A stretch of DNA of 64,000 bases from an uncultured Actinomyces sp. (GCA_900545825.1 URAS01000015.1:1-64000); one strand, 5' to 3'; shown: positions 24,219-33,497, numbered from the stretch's first letter. A program made the numbers and translations. Notes: generated from the sequence alone by a model not told the origin.

Positions 24219-27125
24219 ATGACCGAGGCCCAGGCGGCCAAGACGGCGCACCGCTATACGGCGGAAGTTGCCGGTGACATCGAGCAGACGTGGCAGAAGC
24301 GGTGGGACGAGGCCGGGTCGTTTAACGCCGACAACCCAGCCGGAGACCTGGCGGGCCCGCTGGCGAAGCACTCGCCGTTCTTCCTGCTGGACATGTTCCC
24401 CTACCCGTCGGGCAAGGGCCTGCACGTCGGCCACCCGCTGGGTTACATCGCCACCGACGTCGTCGCCCGCTACAACCGGATGCAGGGCAAGAACGTCCTC
24501 TACACGATGGGGTTCGACGCGTTCGGCCTGCCGGCCGAGCAGTACGCCGTCCAGACCGGCCAGCACCCGGCGATCACGACGCGCGACAACATCGCGAACA
24601 TCCGCTCGCAGCTGGGCCGGCTGGGCCTGTCGCACGACAAGCGGCGTTCGTTCGCGACGACGGATCCGTCGTACGTCAAGTGGACGCAGTGGATTTTCCT
24701 CCAGATCTTTAACTCGTGGTACGACCCCGAGGCGCCGCACCGCGACGGTTCGGTGGGCACGGCCCGCCCGATCAGCGAGCTCGTCGACGAGTTCGCGTCG
24801 GGTAAGCGGGCCACCCCGGACGGGCGCGCGTGGGACGACCTCAGCGTCGTCGAGCAGGCGCACGTCATCGACGGCTACCGCCTGGCCTACGTGTCCGAGG
24901 CGCCGGTCAACTGGTGCCCCGGCCTGGGCACGGTCCTGGCCGACGAAGAGGTGACGAACGAGGGGCGTTCCGAGCGTGGCAACTTCCCCGTCTTTAAGTC
25001 GAAGCTGCGCCAGTGGATGATGCGGATGACGGCGTATGCCGACCGCCTGACCGAGGATCTCGACCTCGTCGACTGGCCCGACAAGGTCCGCACGATGCAG
25101 CGCAACTGGATCGGCAAGTCGCACGGCGCGACCGTCAGCTTCGCCGTCCCCGCCGGCGACGGGCGCGACGCCTGCGACCTCCAGGTGTACACGACGCGCC
25201 CGGACACGCTGTTCGGTGCGACGTTCATGGTGATCTCGCCGGAGCACCCGCTGGTGGGCGACGAGGGCGCTCAGGCTGCCGACCTCCACGTCCCGGCCGC
25301 GTGGCCCGAGGGCACGCGCGACGCGTGGACCGGCGGGTATGCGACGCCGGCCGAGGCCGTGGCGGCCTACCGTGCGCAGGCCGCGGCGAAGACCGAGATG
25401 GAGCGCACCGAGGACTCGACCGAAAAGACGGGCGTGTTCACGGGCATTTACGCGACGAACCCGGTCAACGGCAAGGCGACGCCGATCTTCGTCGCCGACT
25501 ACGTCCTCATGGGCTACGGCACGGGCGCGATCATGGCGGTCCCCGCGCACGACGAGCGCGACTGGGCGTTCGCCAAGGCGTTCGACCTCGACATCATCAC
25601 GACGATCTCGCCCGGCGACGAGTGGGACGGGACTGAAGCGTGGACGGGCGACGGCGTCATCGTCAACTCGGAAAACGACGAGGTGTCGCTCAACGGCCTG
25701 GGCAAGGCCGACGCGATGGCCCGGATCATTGAGTGGCTGGAATCGCGCGGCCTCGGCCACGCGACGACGACCTATCGCCTGCGCGACTGGCTGTTTAGCC
25801 GCCAGCGCTTCTGGGGCGAGCCGTTCCCCGTCCTCCACGGCGAGGACGGCCGCGTCCACGCGCTGCCCGAGTCGATGCTGCCGATCGAGCTGCCGGAGCT
25901 CGACGACTTCACGCCCCAGACGTTCGACCCCGACGACGCGCAGTCGTCGCCGGCCGCGCCGCTGACGCGTGCCGCCGACTGGGTCAAGGTCCGCATGGAC
26001 CTGGGCGAGGGCGAGCAGACCTACTACCGCGACACGAACACCATGCCGAACTGGGCGGGTTCGTGCTGCTACGAGATCCGCTACCTCGACCCGACCGACG
26101 ACAACGAGCTGGTCAACGCCCAGACCGAGCAGTACTGGATGGGCCCGCGCGACGGCAAGCCGGGCGGTGGCGCCGACCTCTACGTCGGTGGCGTCGAGCA
26201 CGCCGTCCTCCACCTGCTGTACGCCCGCTTCTGGCAGAAGGTGCTGTACGACCTGGGGATCGTCAGTGCGAAGGAGCCGTTCCACCACCTGTTTAACCAG
26301 GGCATGATCGAGGCCTACGCGTTCATGGATTCTCGCGGCCAGTACGTGCCGGCCGACGAGGTCGAGGGCGACGAGCAGTCGGGCTTTACCTGGCAGGGCC
26401 AGCCGGTCACGCGCCAGTACGGCAAGATGGGCAAGTCGCTGAAGAACATCGTCACGCCCGACGAAATGTGTGCGACGTACGGCGCCGACACGTTCCGCCT
26501 CTACGAGATGGGGATGGGCCCGCTGGACATGTCGCGTCCGTGGGAGACCCGCGCGGTCGTCGGCTCGTACCGGTTCCTCCAGCGGCTGTGGCGTAACGTC
26601 ATCGACGAGGAGACGGGCGAGGTCACGGTGACCGACGACGCGCCGGATCGCAAGACGGCGCGCCTGGTCGCCCGCACGATCGCCGACGTCACCGAGGAAT
26701 ACGACAACCTGCGGATCAACACGGCGATCGCCAAGATGATCGTCCTCAACAACCACCTGGTCTCGCTCGATCGGGTGCCGCGGTCGGCCGTAGAGCCGCT
26801 GATCCTCATGCTTGCGCCCGTCGCGCCGCACATCGCCGAGGAGCTGTGGGAGCGCCTGGGCCACGAGGGCACGCTGGTCCACGTCCCGTTCCCGGAGGTC
26901 ACCGACCCGACGCTGCTCGAAGAGGACCAGGTGACCTGTGTCGTCCAGCTGAATGGCAAGGTCAAGTACCGGTTGGAGGTGTCGCCCTCGATCGACGCGG
27001 CCGAGCTGGAAGCGCAGGCCCTGGCCGCCCCGCCGATTGCCAAGGCACTCGATGGCGCGGAACCCCTCAAGACGATCGTTCGGGCGCCTAAGCTGGTGAA
27101 CGTGGTGGTGCCGAAGAGGAAGTAG
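24219..27125 (+). CDS. leuS: leucyl-tRNA synthetase
   Basis: 968 residues, a class I synthetase that charges tRNA-Leu. The HIGH-equivalent HVGH is at 69-72 (PSGKGLHVGH) and the KMSKS-equivalent is KMGKS near 736-740, with Gly for the usual Ser. The editing domain (TRPDTLFGATFMV, and MAVPAHDERDW) is present in between. A T-box or other leader was looked for upstream and not seen; the 58 bases before the ATG have a TAGTGT -10-like box. Confidence 0.97.
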   Translation: MTEAQAAKTAHRYTAEVAGDIEQTWQKRWDEAGSFNADNPAGDLAGPLAKHSPFFLLDMFPYPSGKGLHVGHPLGYIATDVVARYNRMQGKNVLYTMGFDAFGLPAEQYAVQTGQHPAITTRDNIANIRSQLGRLGLSHDKRRSFATTDPSYVKWTQWIFLQIFNSWYDPEAPHRDGSVGTARPISELVDEFASGKRATPDGRAWDDLSVVEQAHVIDGYRLAYVSEAPVNWCPGLGTVLADEEVTNEGRSERGNFPVFKSKLRQWMMRMTAYADRLTEDLDLVDWPDKVRTMQRNWIGKSHGATVSFAVPAGDGRDACDLQVYTTRPDTLFGATFMVISPEHPLVGDEGAQAADLHVPAAWPEGTRDAWTGGYATPAEAVAAYRAQAAAKTEMERTEDSTEKTGVFTGIYATNPVNGKATPIFVADYVLMGYGTGAIMAVPAHDERDWAFAKAFDLDIITTISPGDEWDGTEAWTGDGVIVNSENDEVSLNGLGKADAMARIIEWLESRGLGHATTTYRLRDWLFSRQRFWGEPFPVLHGEDGRVHALPESMLPIELPELDDFTPQTFDPDDAQSSPAAPLTRAADWVKVRMDLGEGEQTYYRDTNTMPNWAGSCCYEIRYLDPTDDNELVNAQTEQYWMGPRDGKPGGGADLYVGGVEHAVLHLLYARFWQKVLYDLGIVSAKEPFHHLFNQGMIEAYAFMDSRGQYVPADEVEGDEQSGFTWQGQPVTRQYGKMGKSLKNIVTPDEMCATYGADTFRLYEMGMGPLDMSRPWETRAVVGSYRFLQRLWRNVIDEETGEVTVTDDAPDRKTARLVARTIADVTEEYDNLRINTAIAKMIVLNNHLVSLDRVPRSAVEPLILMLAPVAPHIAEELWERLGHEGTLVHVPFPEVTDPTLLEEDQVTCVVQLNGKVKYRLEVSPSIDAAELEAQALAAPPIAKALDGAEPLKTIVRAPKLVNVVVPKRK

Positions 27126-27146
27126 GCACTCCTCAAGGAGGCATCA

Positions 27147-28157
27147 ATGGCGAACAAGACGTGGACCCTGCGTTCGGGCGATGATACCGCGGAAATCTCG
27201 GCGTTCGGCGCGATCGCGCTGTCGTGGAAGGTCAAGCGTGGCGACGAGCTGGTCGAGCTGCTCGACGGCTACGCCAGCGACGAGGAACGCGAGGAACTGC
27301 ACGGCTACCGCAACGCCGTGCTGGCGCCCTGGTCGAACCGGATTGCGGATTCGCGCTTCAGCTTCGGCGGGCACGACGTCGACCTCGGGCCCGACGCCGA
27401 GGGTGTCCGCGAGGGCCTGCACGGGCTGATCGCGGCGAAGCAGTTCGTCGAGCTCGACCGGGCCGAGGACTGGATCCAGCTGGCCTGCCAGGTCGGCGGG
27501 GAGGGCCAGGACTACCCGTTCTCGGTTCAGGTGCACGTCCTGTACCGGCTGTACGGCACCGACGGCAAGCACCGCCTCGAGCTGACGATCAAGGCGGCGA
27601 ACACTGGCACCGAGGACGCCCCGATCACGCTGGGCTGGCACCCGTATCTGCGCTACATCGCGCCGAAGCAGCTGGCCCAGGTGACGATCCCGGCGTCCGA
27701 GGTCGTGCGGACCAACGCCGCGAACATCCCGCTCGAAGGCGACGAGGCGTTCGTTGCTGCCGAGGACTCGGCCGCGGCCGGTGTTTTCCCCGAGGGCGTC
27801 GACGTTTCCGCTGGCGAAGACGGGTTTATTATCACCGGCCCCGCCGACCTCGATCACGCGTTCACGTCGCTGACCGTCGACCCCGACGGCTGGGCGCGCG
27901 GCTACCTGGCGTACGGCGACGGCTCGGCCACGACCGTCGAGTTCGTGCCCGACACCGTGTCGCGCGGCATCGGCATCTTCCAGGTGTTCACCGGCGAGGT
28001 CCTGCCCGAGCGCGGCGGCGAAGCGATCGCGTTCGAGCCGTGCCTGGCGATGACCGACGCGTTCAACCGCACCGAATGCTCCGAGTGGGTCACCGTCGCC
28101 CCCGGCGACGTGCGCGAGCTGCGCGCCGCACTGTCGTTTAGCGAACACGCGGAGTAA
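27147..28157 (+). CDS. galM: aldose 1-epimerase (mutarotase)
   Basis: 336 residues of the galactose mutarotase fold: PWSNRI at 61-66, the catalytic His regions GLHGL and GWHPYLRY, and a conserved Glu near the C-terminus (AFEPCLAMTDAFN). It interconverts alpha and beta sugar anomers. AAGGAGG precedes the ATG 21 bases after leuS, so the genes are probably co-transcribed although unrelated in function. No galactose genes are nearby, so a general hexose role is as likely. Confidence 0.88.
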   Translation: MANKTWTLRSGDDTAEISAFGAIALSWKVKRGDELVELLDGYASDEEREELHGYRNAVLAPWSNRIADSRFSFGGHDVDLGPDAEGVREGLHGLIAAKQFVELDRAEDWIQLACQVGGEGQDYPFSVQVHVLYRLYGTDGKHRLELTIKAANTGTEDAPITLGWHPYLRYIAPKQLAQVTIPASEVVRTNAANIPLEGDEAFVAAEDSAAAGVFPEGVDVSAGEDGFIITGPADLDHAFTSLTVDPDGWARGYLAYGDGSATTVEFVPDTVSRGIGIFQVFTGEVLPERGGEAIAFEPCLAMTDAFNRTECSEWVTVAPGDVRELRAALSFSEHAE

Positions 28158-28174
28158 CGCACTCACCCAATCTG

Positions 28175-28244
28175 CGAAACGCTCACCTAAATGCCAGTTC
28201 TGACCGATATTCGGCGGATTTTGGTATTTCAGGTGAGCGTTTCG
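28175..28244. repeat. dispersed palindrome, family A, copy 3
   Basis: CGAAACGCTCACCT at 28175-28188 and AGGTGAGCGTTTCG at 28231-28244, with inner arms partly complementary. A degraded half-site (CGCACTCACCC) precedes it. It lies directly after the epimerase gene and ahead of comEA. Confidence 0.85.
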
Positions 28245-28367
28245 GTTTTGGGGCGACCTCCCCGCCCGCGCCTCAACTGCTGCCGCGCTGTGTCCACACG
28301 GGACCTTAACGTTCGGTTATTCCATGACGACCAGGCGCCCTCGGGGCGTGGGAGCGGCGCGCGTGCC

Positions 28368-28373
28368 TAGCGT
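28368..28373 (+). promoter_or_regulatory. -10 box of a leaderless promoter (comEA)
   Basis: TAGCGT six bases before the ATG at 28380, with no ribosome binding site. Confidence 0.5.
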
Positions 28374-28379
28374 GGCGGC

Positions 28380-29171
28380 ATGCGAAAACCCTTTCACCGC
28401 TCCCGGCGGCTGCTGGGGCTCACCCGGTCGGCCTGGGACGCCGCGCGCGTCGACCAGGCCGCCGCGTCGCCCCGGCTCGCGCGCCTGTTTCCGGCACCCG
28501 TTGCCGTCATCGTCCTCCTGGGAGTCATCGTCGCTGTCGCCGTGGCGGCCGGCGTCGCCCGCCTATCGACGCCCACACCCAGCGCGGCGTCGACCCCCAC
28601 CGCGACCCATTCGTCGACGCCCGCGCCCGACGACTCCGGGCCCGACATCACCGGCAGCAAGGAGTCGGCGTCCGCGAGTGCGGGCTCGACGGTCGTCGTC
28701 CACGTCGTCGGCCACGTCGGCCGCCCGGGCCTCGTCACGCTGAGAGCGGGGGCGCGCGTCGCCGACGCCCTCGACGCCGCGGGCGGGCCGAGCGCGGATG
28801 CCGACCTTACGGACATTAATCTCGCGCGCCCGGTCGAGGACGGCGAGCAGGTCCACGTCTTTGCCCAGGGCGAGGCGCCGGCTGACGCCGCGGGCGCGGC
28901 CGCGTCGGGTGCAGGGACTGGGGCCGGGCAGTCGGGGACGGCGTCGGCTTCCGGGTCGGGCGGTGGGGGAGGCTCGGGCGGGGTCGTCAATATCAACTCG
29001 GCGAGTGCCGCCGACCTCGAGGCGTTGCCGGGGATCGGGCCCGCCCTCGCCCAGCGGATCATCGATTCGCGCCAGCAAGACGGGCGGTTTTCGAGCGTCG
29101 ACGACCTCCAGCGGGTCAGCGGGATCGGCACGAAAACGCTGGACAAGCTGCGTTCGCGGGTGCGGGTGTGA
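28380..29171 (+). CDS. comEA: ComEA-like DNA-binding competence protein
   Basis: 263 residues: one membrane helix at about 43-61, a Ser/Thr/Pro-rich linker, an SLBB domain at about 103-155 (VVHVVGHVGRPGLVTLRAGARV), a Gly/Ser-rich linker and a C-terminal pair of helix-hairpin-helix motifs at about 200-262 (INSASAADLEALPGIGPALA). ComEA is the membrane receptor that binds incoming double-stranded DNA. Its stop overlaps the comEC start by four bases. No pilus or comF genes are in the window, so working transformation is not shown. Confidence 0.9.
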   Translation: MRKPFHRSRRLLGLTRSAWDAARVDQAAASPRLARLFPAPVAVIVLLGVIVAVAVAAGVARLSTPTPSAASTPTATHSSTPAPDDSGPDITGSKESASASAGSTVVVHVVGHVGRPGLVTLRAGARVADALDAAGGPSADADLTDINLARPVEDGEQVHVFAQGEAPADAAGAAASGAGTGAGQSGTASASGSGGGGGSGGVVNINSASAADLEALPGIGPALAQRIIDSRQQDGRFSSVDDLQRVSGIGTKTLDKLRSRVRV

Positions 29172-30718
29172 GCGGCCGGCACGTCCGCGACCCGGCCGCG
29201 GAGGAGGAAGCCGAAATCCGCGAGGGCGCCCGGGCCCGTCCCGACGCCCGGCTGGTGCCCGTGGCGCTGGGCGTGTGGGCGGGGACGCTCGCGGGGCTGG
29301 CCGGCGCGGGGTGGCCGTGGGCGCTCGCAGCCGCGGCGACGGCCGTGGGGATCGCCCTCGCGCGGGTGTTGTCGGCCCGGCGGTGGCTGGCCGTCCTCGC
29401 GATCGGGGCCGCCGCCGTAGGCGTCGCGTCGGGCGCGCACCAGCTGGAGGTGGCGCGCGCCGACCCGCTGGCGCGGATTATCCAGGCCAGCTCGACGCCG
29501 GTCGAGGCCGTGGCCACCGGGAACGTCACCCGCCCGTGGCGTCCCGTCCGTGGCGGCTCGTTCATGCTGGTCGTCGACCTGTCGCAGGCGCAGATTCCCG
29601 ACGGCGGAACGGTGACGACCCGTACGAGGGCGCGCGTTTTCGCCTCCAAGGAGCCCCGCGCGCGGCCCCAGGCGGGCGACCGCGTGCGGCTGCGCCTGCG
29701 CGCGACGGCGGTCGAGCGCAGCGAGATCATGGGCCGGGCCGTCGGCCAGGTCCGCGTGACCGGGCGCTCGCGGTGGGCGGACGTGCGGGCGTGCGTCCTT
29801 CAGCGTTCGCGCGCCGCATGGGAGGGCGTCGCCGGTCCACCGCGCGGCCTGGGCCTGGGGATGACGCTGGGCGCGCGCGAGGAGGTCGACCTCGACGTCG
29901 CGAATGCCCTGGCCGCGGCCAGTTTGTCGCACCTTGTCGCCGTGTCGGGCCTGCACATGGCCGTCGTCGTCGGGATCGCGCTGGCCGCCACCGCGCCGCT
30001 GTCCCGGCGGGGGCAGGCCGTCTGCTGCGCGGCGACGCTGGCGGGATACGCCGCCCTCGTGGGGCCGACGGGCTCGGTGATCCGCGCCGCCGGGATGGCG
30101 GCGATTTCGCTGGTCGGCCTGTGGATGGGGCGGCCACATGCGGCGCTGCCCGCGTTGGCGGCCGCGGTATCGCTGGCGTTGCTCGTGTCGCCCGAACTGG
30201 CGTGCGACCTGGGATTTAGCCTGTCTGCGGCCGCGACGGCGGCGATCGTCGTCACCGGCGGGCCGCTGGCGGGCGCCCTCGAGGCCCACGGCGTGCCGAA
30301 AAAGCTCGCCGGCGCGCTGGCCGTGCCGATCGTTGCGCAGCTGGCCTGCACGCCCCTGTTGGTACTGGTCAGGCCCGAGATTCCGCTGCTGGGCGTTCTC
30401 GCAAACCTCGCCGCCGCACCCGCGGTTCCCCTGGCGATGGGGGCCGGGCTCACCGTGGCGGCAACGGCGCCGTGGTGCCTGCCGCTGGCCCGCGTCGCCG
30501 CGCACGTGGCGGCGTGGCCGCTGCGGTGGATCATCCTCGTCGCGCGCCTGTGCGGGCCCGGCGCCCACGCCGCGCTGCCGTGGGCCGAGGGGCCGGTGGG
30601 TGCCGTCCTCGCGCTTGGGGCGTGCGTGGCCGCGGTTTACCTGTGGTGGCGGTACGACCCGATCGCGACGACCAGGCGTTTCGTCCGCCGCTGGCGGCTG
30701 ATCGCCGGCGAGGGTTAG
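29168..30718 (+). CDS. comEC: ComEC-like DNA uptake channel lacking the metallo-beta-lactamase domain
   Basis: 516 residues with multiple hydrophobic segments. The competence domain signature is clear (LSHLVAVSGLHMAVVVGIALA), preceded by the soluble N-terminal domain. ComEC carries single-stranded DNA across the membrane. Many ComEC proteins are 700-800 residues and end in a metallo-beta-lactamase-like nuclease domain; here the protein stops after the last membrane segments, with no HxHxDH motif. GTG at 29168 overlaps the comEA stop. This shorter form occurs in some bacteria, so it need not be a defect. Confidence 0.88.
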   Translation: MSGRHVRDPAAEEEAEIREGARARPDARLVPVALGVWAGTLAGLAGAGWPWALAAAATAVGIALARVLSARRWLAVLAIGAAAVGVASGAHQLEVARADPLARIIQASSTPVEAVATGNVTRPWRPVRGGSFMLVVDLSQAQIPDGGTVTTRTRARVFASKEPRARPQAGDRVRLRLRATAVERSEIMGRAVGQVRVTGRSRWADVRACVLQRSRAAWEGVAGPPRGLGLGMTLGAREEVDLDVANALAAASLSHLVAVSGLHMAVVVGIALAATAPLSRRGQAVCCAATLAGYAALVGPTGSVIRAAGMAAISLVGLWMGRPHAALPALAAAVSLALLVSPELACDLGFSLSAAATAAIVVTGGPLAGALEAHGVPKKLAGALAVPIVAQLACTPLLVLVRPEIPLLGVLANLAAAPAVPLAMGAGLTVAATAPWCLPLARVAAHVAAWPLRWIILVARLCGPGAHAALPWAEGPVGAVLALGACVAAVYLWWRYDPIATTRRFVRRWRLIAGEG

Positions 30719-30739
30719 GAAAGTGACAGTGGTTAGTGG

Positions 30740-30745
30740 CACCCT
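30740..30745 (+). promoter_or_regulatory. possible -10 box of a leaderless promoter (holA)
   Basis: CACCCT six bases before the ATG at 30752. It fits the TANNNT pattern less well than the other cases. Confidence 0.3.
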
Positions 30746-30751
30746 GGGGGT

Positions 30752-31744
30752 ATGGCGAGAAAGACTGCGATCACGGGCGTGGAGTGGGATCAGGTGGATC
30801 TCGCGCCGATCGTCCTCATCCGCGGCAGCGAGGGGCTGCTGGGCGACCGCGCGATGACCCGGCTGAGGGCGCTGGCCCGCGAAGCCGATCCGGCGGTCGA
30901 GATCACGCGGATCGACGCGGCCACCTACGCCGCGGGGCAGTTGGCGACGTACGCGTCGCCCTCGCTGTTTGGTGAACGCCGACTGATCGAGGTCGCCCAG
31001 CTGGAAAACCTCAACGACGCCCTGCTCAACGACCTGTTGGCCTACGTCGGCTCGGCCGAGCCGGACGTCTGGCTGATCCTCCGACACAACGGGGGACAGC
31101 GCGGCAAGCGGCTGCTCGACGCGCTGGCGAAAGCCAAGGTGCCGACGGTCGCCTGCAACGAGATCGTCTGGCCGAACCAGAAGGTCGCCCTCCTCATGGC
31201 CGACGCCAAGCGGGCCCATCGGCGGCTCAACTCGGATGCGGCCGCCGCCCTCGTCGACGCGCTGGGCAACGACGTCCGCGAGATGGCGGCGGTGCTCGAC
31301 CAGCTGATGAGCGACACCAAGGGCGCGATCACGGTCGCCGACGTCAACCGCTATTACGGCGGGCGGGTCGAGGCGACGGGATACGCGGTCGCCGACGCCG
31401 CGGTGACGGGCCAGATGGCGCGCGCCCTCGTCCTCACGCGGCACGCGTTAGAGACGGGCGCGGCGCCCCAGCTGATCGTCTACGCGCTGGCGCTGCGGCT
31501 GCGGACGATCGCCAAGGTCGCGGGGGCCGCATCGCACGGCGGCGAGCGGGCGCTCGGGCTGTACGGCAAGTCGGCGCAGGTCGCACGCGAGCAGCTGCGC
31601 GGGTGGACCGAAGAGGGCCTGGCCAGGGCCATCACCGCCGTTGCCGCGGCCGATGAAGAGACGAAAGGCGGGTCTCGCGACCCCGAGTTCGCCGTCGAAC
31701 GCGCGGTGCGCCGCGTCGCGCAGGCCCATGGACGCCGCCGCTAA
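30752..31744 (+). CDS. holA: DNA polymerase III subunit delta
   Basis: 330 residues. The N-terminal domain (PIVLIRGSEGLLGDRAMTRL), the SLFGERRLIEV block and the C-terminal collar region (VERAVRRVAQ) match HolA, the clamp-loader subunit that opens the beta clamp. The position downstream of comEA-comEC and before rpsT is the common actinobacterial arrangement and supports the call. It starts 33 bases after comEC. Confidence 0.9.
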   Translation: MARKTAITGVEWDQVDLAPIVLIRGSEGLLGDRAMTRLRALAREADPAVEITRIDAATYAAGQLATYASPSLFGERRLIEVAQLENLNDALLNDLLAYVGSAEPDVWLILRHNGGQRGKRLLDALAKAKVPTVACNEIVWPNQKVALLMADAKRAHRRLNSDAAAALVDALGNDVREMAAVLDQLMSDTKGAITVADVNRYYGGRVEATGYAVADAAVTGQMARALVLTRHALETGAAPQLIVYALALRLRTIAKVAGAASHGGERALGLYGKSAQVAREQLRGWTEEGLARAITAVAAADEETKGGSRDPEFAVERAVRRVAQAHGRRR

Positions 31745-31754
31745 AGGAGAGACG

Positions 31755-32363
31755 ATGACACCCCAGACCACATGGGCCAGGCTCGGCCAGAAGCTGCTGC
31801 GGGCGCTGGGAACCCAGGCGTTGCGCCAGATGGAGGAATCGTCGCGGCCCCAGCGGCGGACACAGGCCCCTCATGGCCGCCCGGAGTCACGCCCCGGCAA
31901 GCCCCAATCGTCCACGGGTGCGACGGCCAGGCCCGAGGTCGCACGGGGAACCCGGGTCCTCGACACGACCGGCGGGCTGCCGAATTTCCGTTACGACCCC
32001 GAACCCGACGGCGACGCCGACCCCGGCGAGGTCTGCTGGACCTGGGTGCCGTACGAAGAGGACGCCACGCGCGGCAAAGACCGGCCCGTCCTCGTCCTCG
32101 CGCGCTACAACCACAAGCTCGTCGTCGCCCAGATGACGTCGAAAGACCACACGGGCACCGACGAAGCCAAGCAGGAACGCCACGGCCGCACGTGGATGGA
32201 CGTCGGCACGGGCGCGTGGGACAAGCAGCGGCGCCCGTCGGAGGTGCGGCTGGACCGGCTGCTCGTCGTCGACCCCGCCGCTATCCGCCGCGAGGGCGCC
32301 ACCTTGCCCAAAGCACGTTTCGACGCCGTCGTCGCCCGGCTGCGCGAGCTGCACGAGCAGTAA
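31755..32363 (+). CDS. PemK/MazF-family protein without visible antitoxin
   Basis: 202 residues. After a variable basic N-terminus of about 80 residues, the C-terminal half matches the PemK/MazF fold (GKDRPVLVLARYNHKLVVAQMTSK, then VRLDRLLVVDPAAIRR). Classical members are mRNA-cleaving toxins encoded with an antitoxin. Here it lies ten bases after holA, with AAGGAGA before the ATG, and no small antitoxin gene precedes or follows. A housekeeping RNA-related role, or a solitary relic, is as likely as a toxin. Confidence 0.75.
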   Translation: MTPQTTWARLGQKLLRALGTQALRQMEESSRPQRRTQAPHGRPESRPGKPQSSTGATARPEVARGTRVLDTTGGLPNFRYDPEPDGDADPGEVCWTWVPYEEDATRGKDRPVLVLARYNHKLVVAQMTSKDHTGTDEAKQERHGRTWMDVGTGAWDKQRRPSEVRLDRLLVVDPAAIRREGATLPKARFDAVVARLRELHEQ

Positions 32364-32436
32364 ACGCGGCCCGTGGCCGGCCGGCGCAGTAACGCGTGTC
32401 ACCTCGGGCGACCTGGGGTTTGCGGGGGCGGGCTGA

Positions 32437-32480
32437 TAGGGTGGGATCCGTGCGGATTGGCCGGTCGGGTCTGATCCGCA
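32437..32480 (+). promoter_or_regulatory. rpsT promoter -10 and leader hairpin
   Basis: TAGGGT at 32437-32442 is the likely -10 box. The leader then forms a hairpin, TGCGGAT pairing with ATCCGCA (about 32451-32479). A structured leader of about 120 bases before a ribosomal protein gene may serve autoregulation; that is an inference. Confidence 0.4.
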
Positions 32481-32573
32481 TAGTTATGACCAACCACGGG
32501 GTGCCCCACGCCCTAGTCCCGGTTGTAGCGATCCCCTCTACCGACCATGCAAGTACGCACAGAGAGTTGACTA

Positions 32574-32837
32574 ATGGCAAACATTAAGTCGCAGATGAAG
32601 CGCATCAAGACGAACGAGAAGCGCCGTCAGCGCAACCGTTCGGTGAAGTCCGAGCTGCACACGTACGTCCGCAAGACGCGCGCGGCCATTGAGGGTGGCG
32701 ACAAGCAGCAGGCCGAGGACGCCCTCCGCGTCGTCAGCCGCAAGCTTGACAAGGCAGTGTCGAAGGGCGTCATCCACAAGAACCAGGCGGCCAATCGCAA
32801 GTCGAAGCTGGCCCACCAGGTCAACAAGATGGACTAG
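32574..32837 (+). CDS. rpsT: 30S ribosomal protein S20
   Basis: 87 residues, very basic, matching S20 along its whole length (ANIKSQMKRIKTNEKRRQRN and HKNQAANRKSKLAHQVNKM). It binds 16S rRNA early in 30S assembly. The ATG has only a weak GAGAG upstream. A terminator follows 20 bases after the stop. Confidence 0.97.
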   Translation: MANIKSQMKRIKTNEKRRQRNRSVKSELHTYVRKTRAAIEGGDKQQAEDALRVVSRKLDKAVSKGVIHKNQAANRKSKLAHQVNKMD

Positions 32838-32856
32838 TTGCGCCGTAAGCGTTACA

Positions 32857-32892
32857 GAATCCGCCTCGGGATATCCCGGGGCGGATTCGTTT
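32857..32892 (+). terminator. terminator after rpsT
   Basis: GAATCCGCC and GGCGGATTC form the stem around a self-complementary loop, followed by GTTTA. Confidence 0.8.
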
Positions 32893-32952
32893 ATCGGCGG
32901 GGTGCTTGTGGGGTGCGGGCGCCCTCGAGGTGGTGCGAGATCGTTATCAGAT

Positions 32953-33013
32953 GAGCCCTAAATGTGAGTTTTTTCGGTGCAGAACCGGCGACTCGACACC
33001 GAAAAAACGCACA
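32953..33013. repeat. dispersed palindrome, family C, copy 1
   Basis: TGTGAGTTTTTTCGGTG at 32963-32979 and CACCGAAAAAACGCACA at 32997-33013 pair at 16 of 17 positions. The flank GAGCCCTAA at 32953-32961 is also shared with the second copy near 45257, which is in the opposite orientation. Confidence 0.8.
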
Positions 33014-33081
33014 GAAAGGGGTAAAGGCAAAGGGGTAGGTGCGGGGTTTTCTCAGCGCGCGCTGCGCACCGCGCCCTCGGG

Positions 33082-33087
33082 GATAAT
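33082..33087 (+). promoter_or_regulatory. -10 box of a leaderless promoter (S4 protein)
   Basis: GATAAT, then GGGGGAC, then GTG at 33095. The same arrangement (CATAAT, GGGGGAC, GTG) recurs before recO at 62180-62195. Confidence 0.55.
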
Positions 33088-33094
33088 GGGGGAC

Positions 33095-33496
33095 GTGAGC
33101 GAAAACGAGGGCGGATCCGTACGCGTCGACCGGTGGGTGTGGGCGGTGCGTCAGTACAAGACCCGCTCGGCGGCGACGACTGCCTGCCGCGCCGGCCACG
33201 TCGCCATTAACAGGCAGGTCGCCAAAGCCTCCGCGCCGGTCAAAGTCGGCGACCGCGTCCGCGTGCGCATCGGCGGCTTCGACAAGGACCTCGAGGTCGT
33301 CAAACTGTTGGACAAACGCGTCGGCGCGCCGGTTGCCCAGACCGCCTACGTTGACCACACGCCGCCTCGCCTGCCCCGCATCGCCGTCCCCGCGCCGATC
33401 GTTCGCGACAAGGGCGCCGGCCGCCCGACGAAGAAGGAACGCCGCGAGCTCGACCGGCTGATGGGCCGCAACCCGAACCTCGGGCGGCGCGACTGA
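33095..33496 (+). CDS. S4-domain RNA-binding protein (Hsp15/RqcP-like)
   Basis: 133 residues. An S4 RNA-binding domain covers about residues 8-65 (VRVDRWVWAVRQYKTRSAAT, then GHVAINRQV), and the C-terminal third is basic. Homologues bind the 50S subunit carrying stalled peptidyl-tRNA. Which branch this one belongs to cannot be told by eye. GTG at 33095 is chosen from the -10 box seven bases upstream; an ATG at 33086 overlaps that box. Confidence 0.85.
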   Translation: MSENEGGSVRVDRWVWAVRQYKTRSAATTACRAGHVAINRQVAKASAPVKVGDRVRVRIGGFDKDLEVVKLLDKRVGAPVAQTAYVDHTPPRLPRIAVPAPIVRDKGAGRPTKKERRELDRLMGRNPNLGRRD

Positions 33497-33497
33497 C

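Noticed and set aside
24195..26882. 895-codon reverse frame opposite leuS
   Set aside because: Antisense shadow of leuS; Arg/Val/Asp-rich with no family match.
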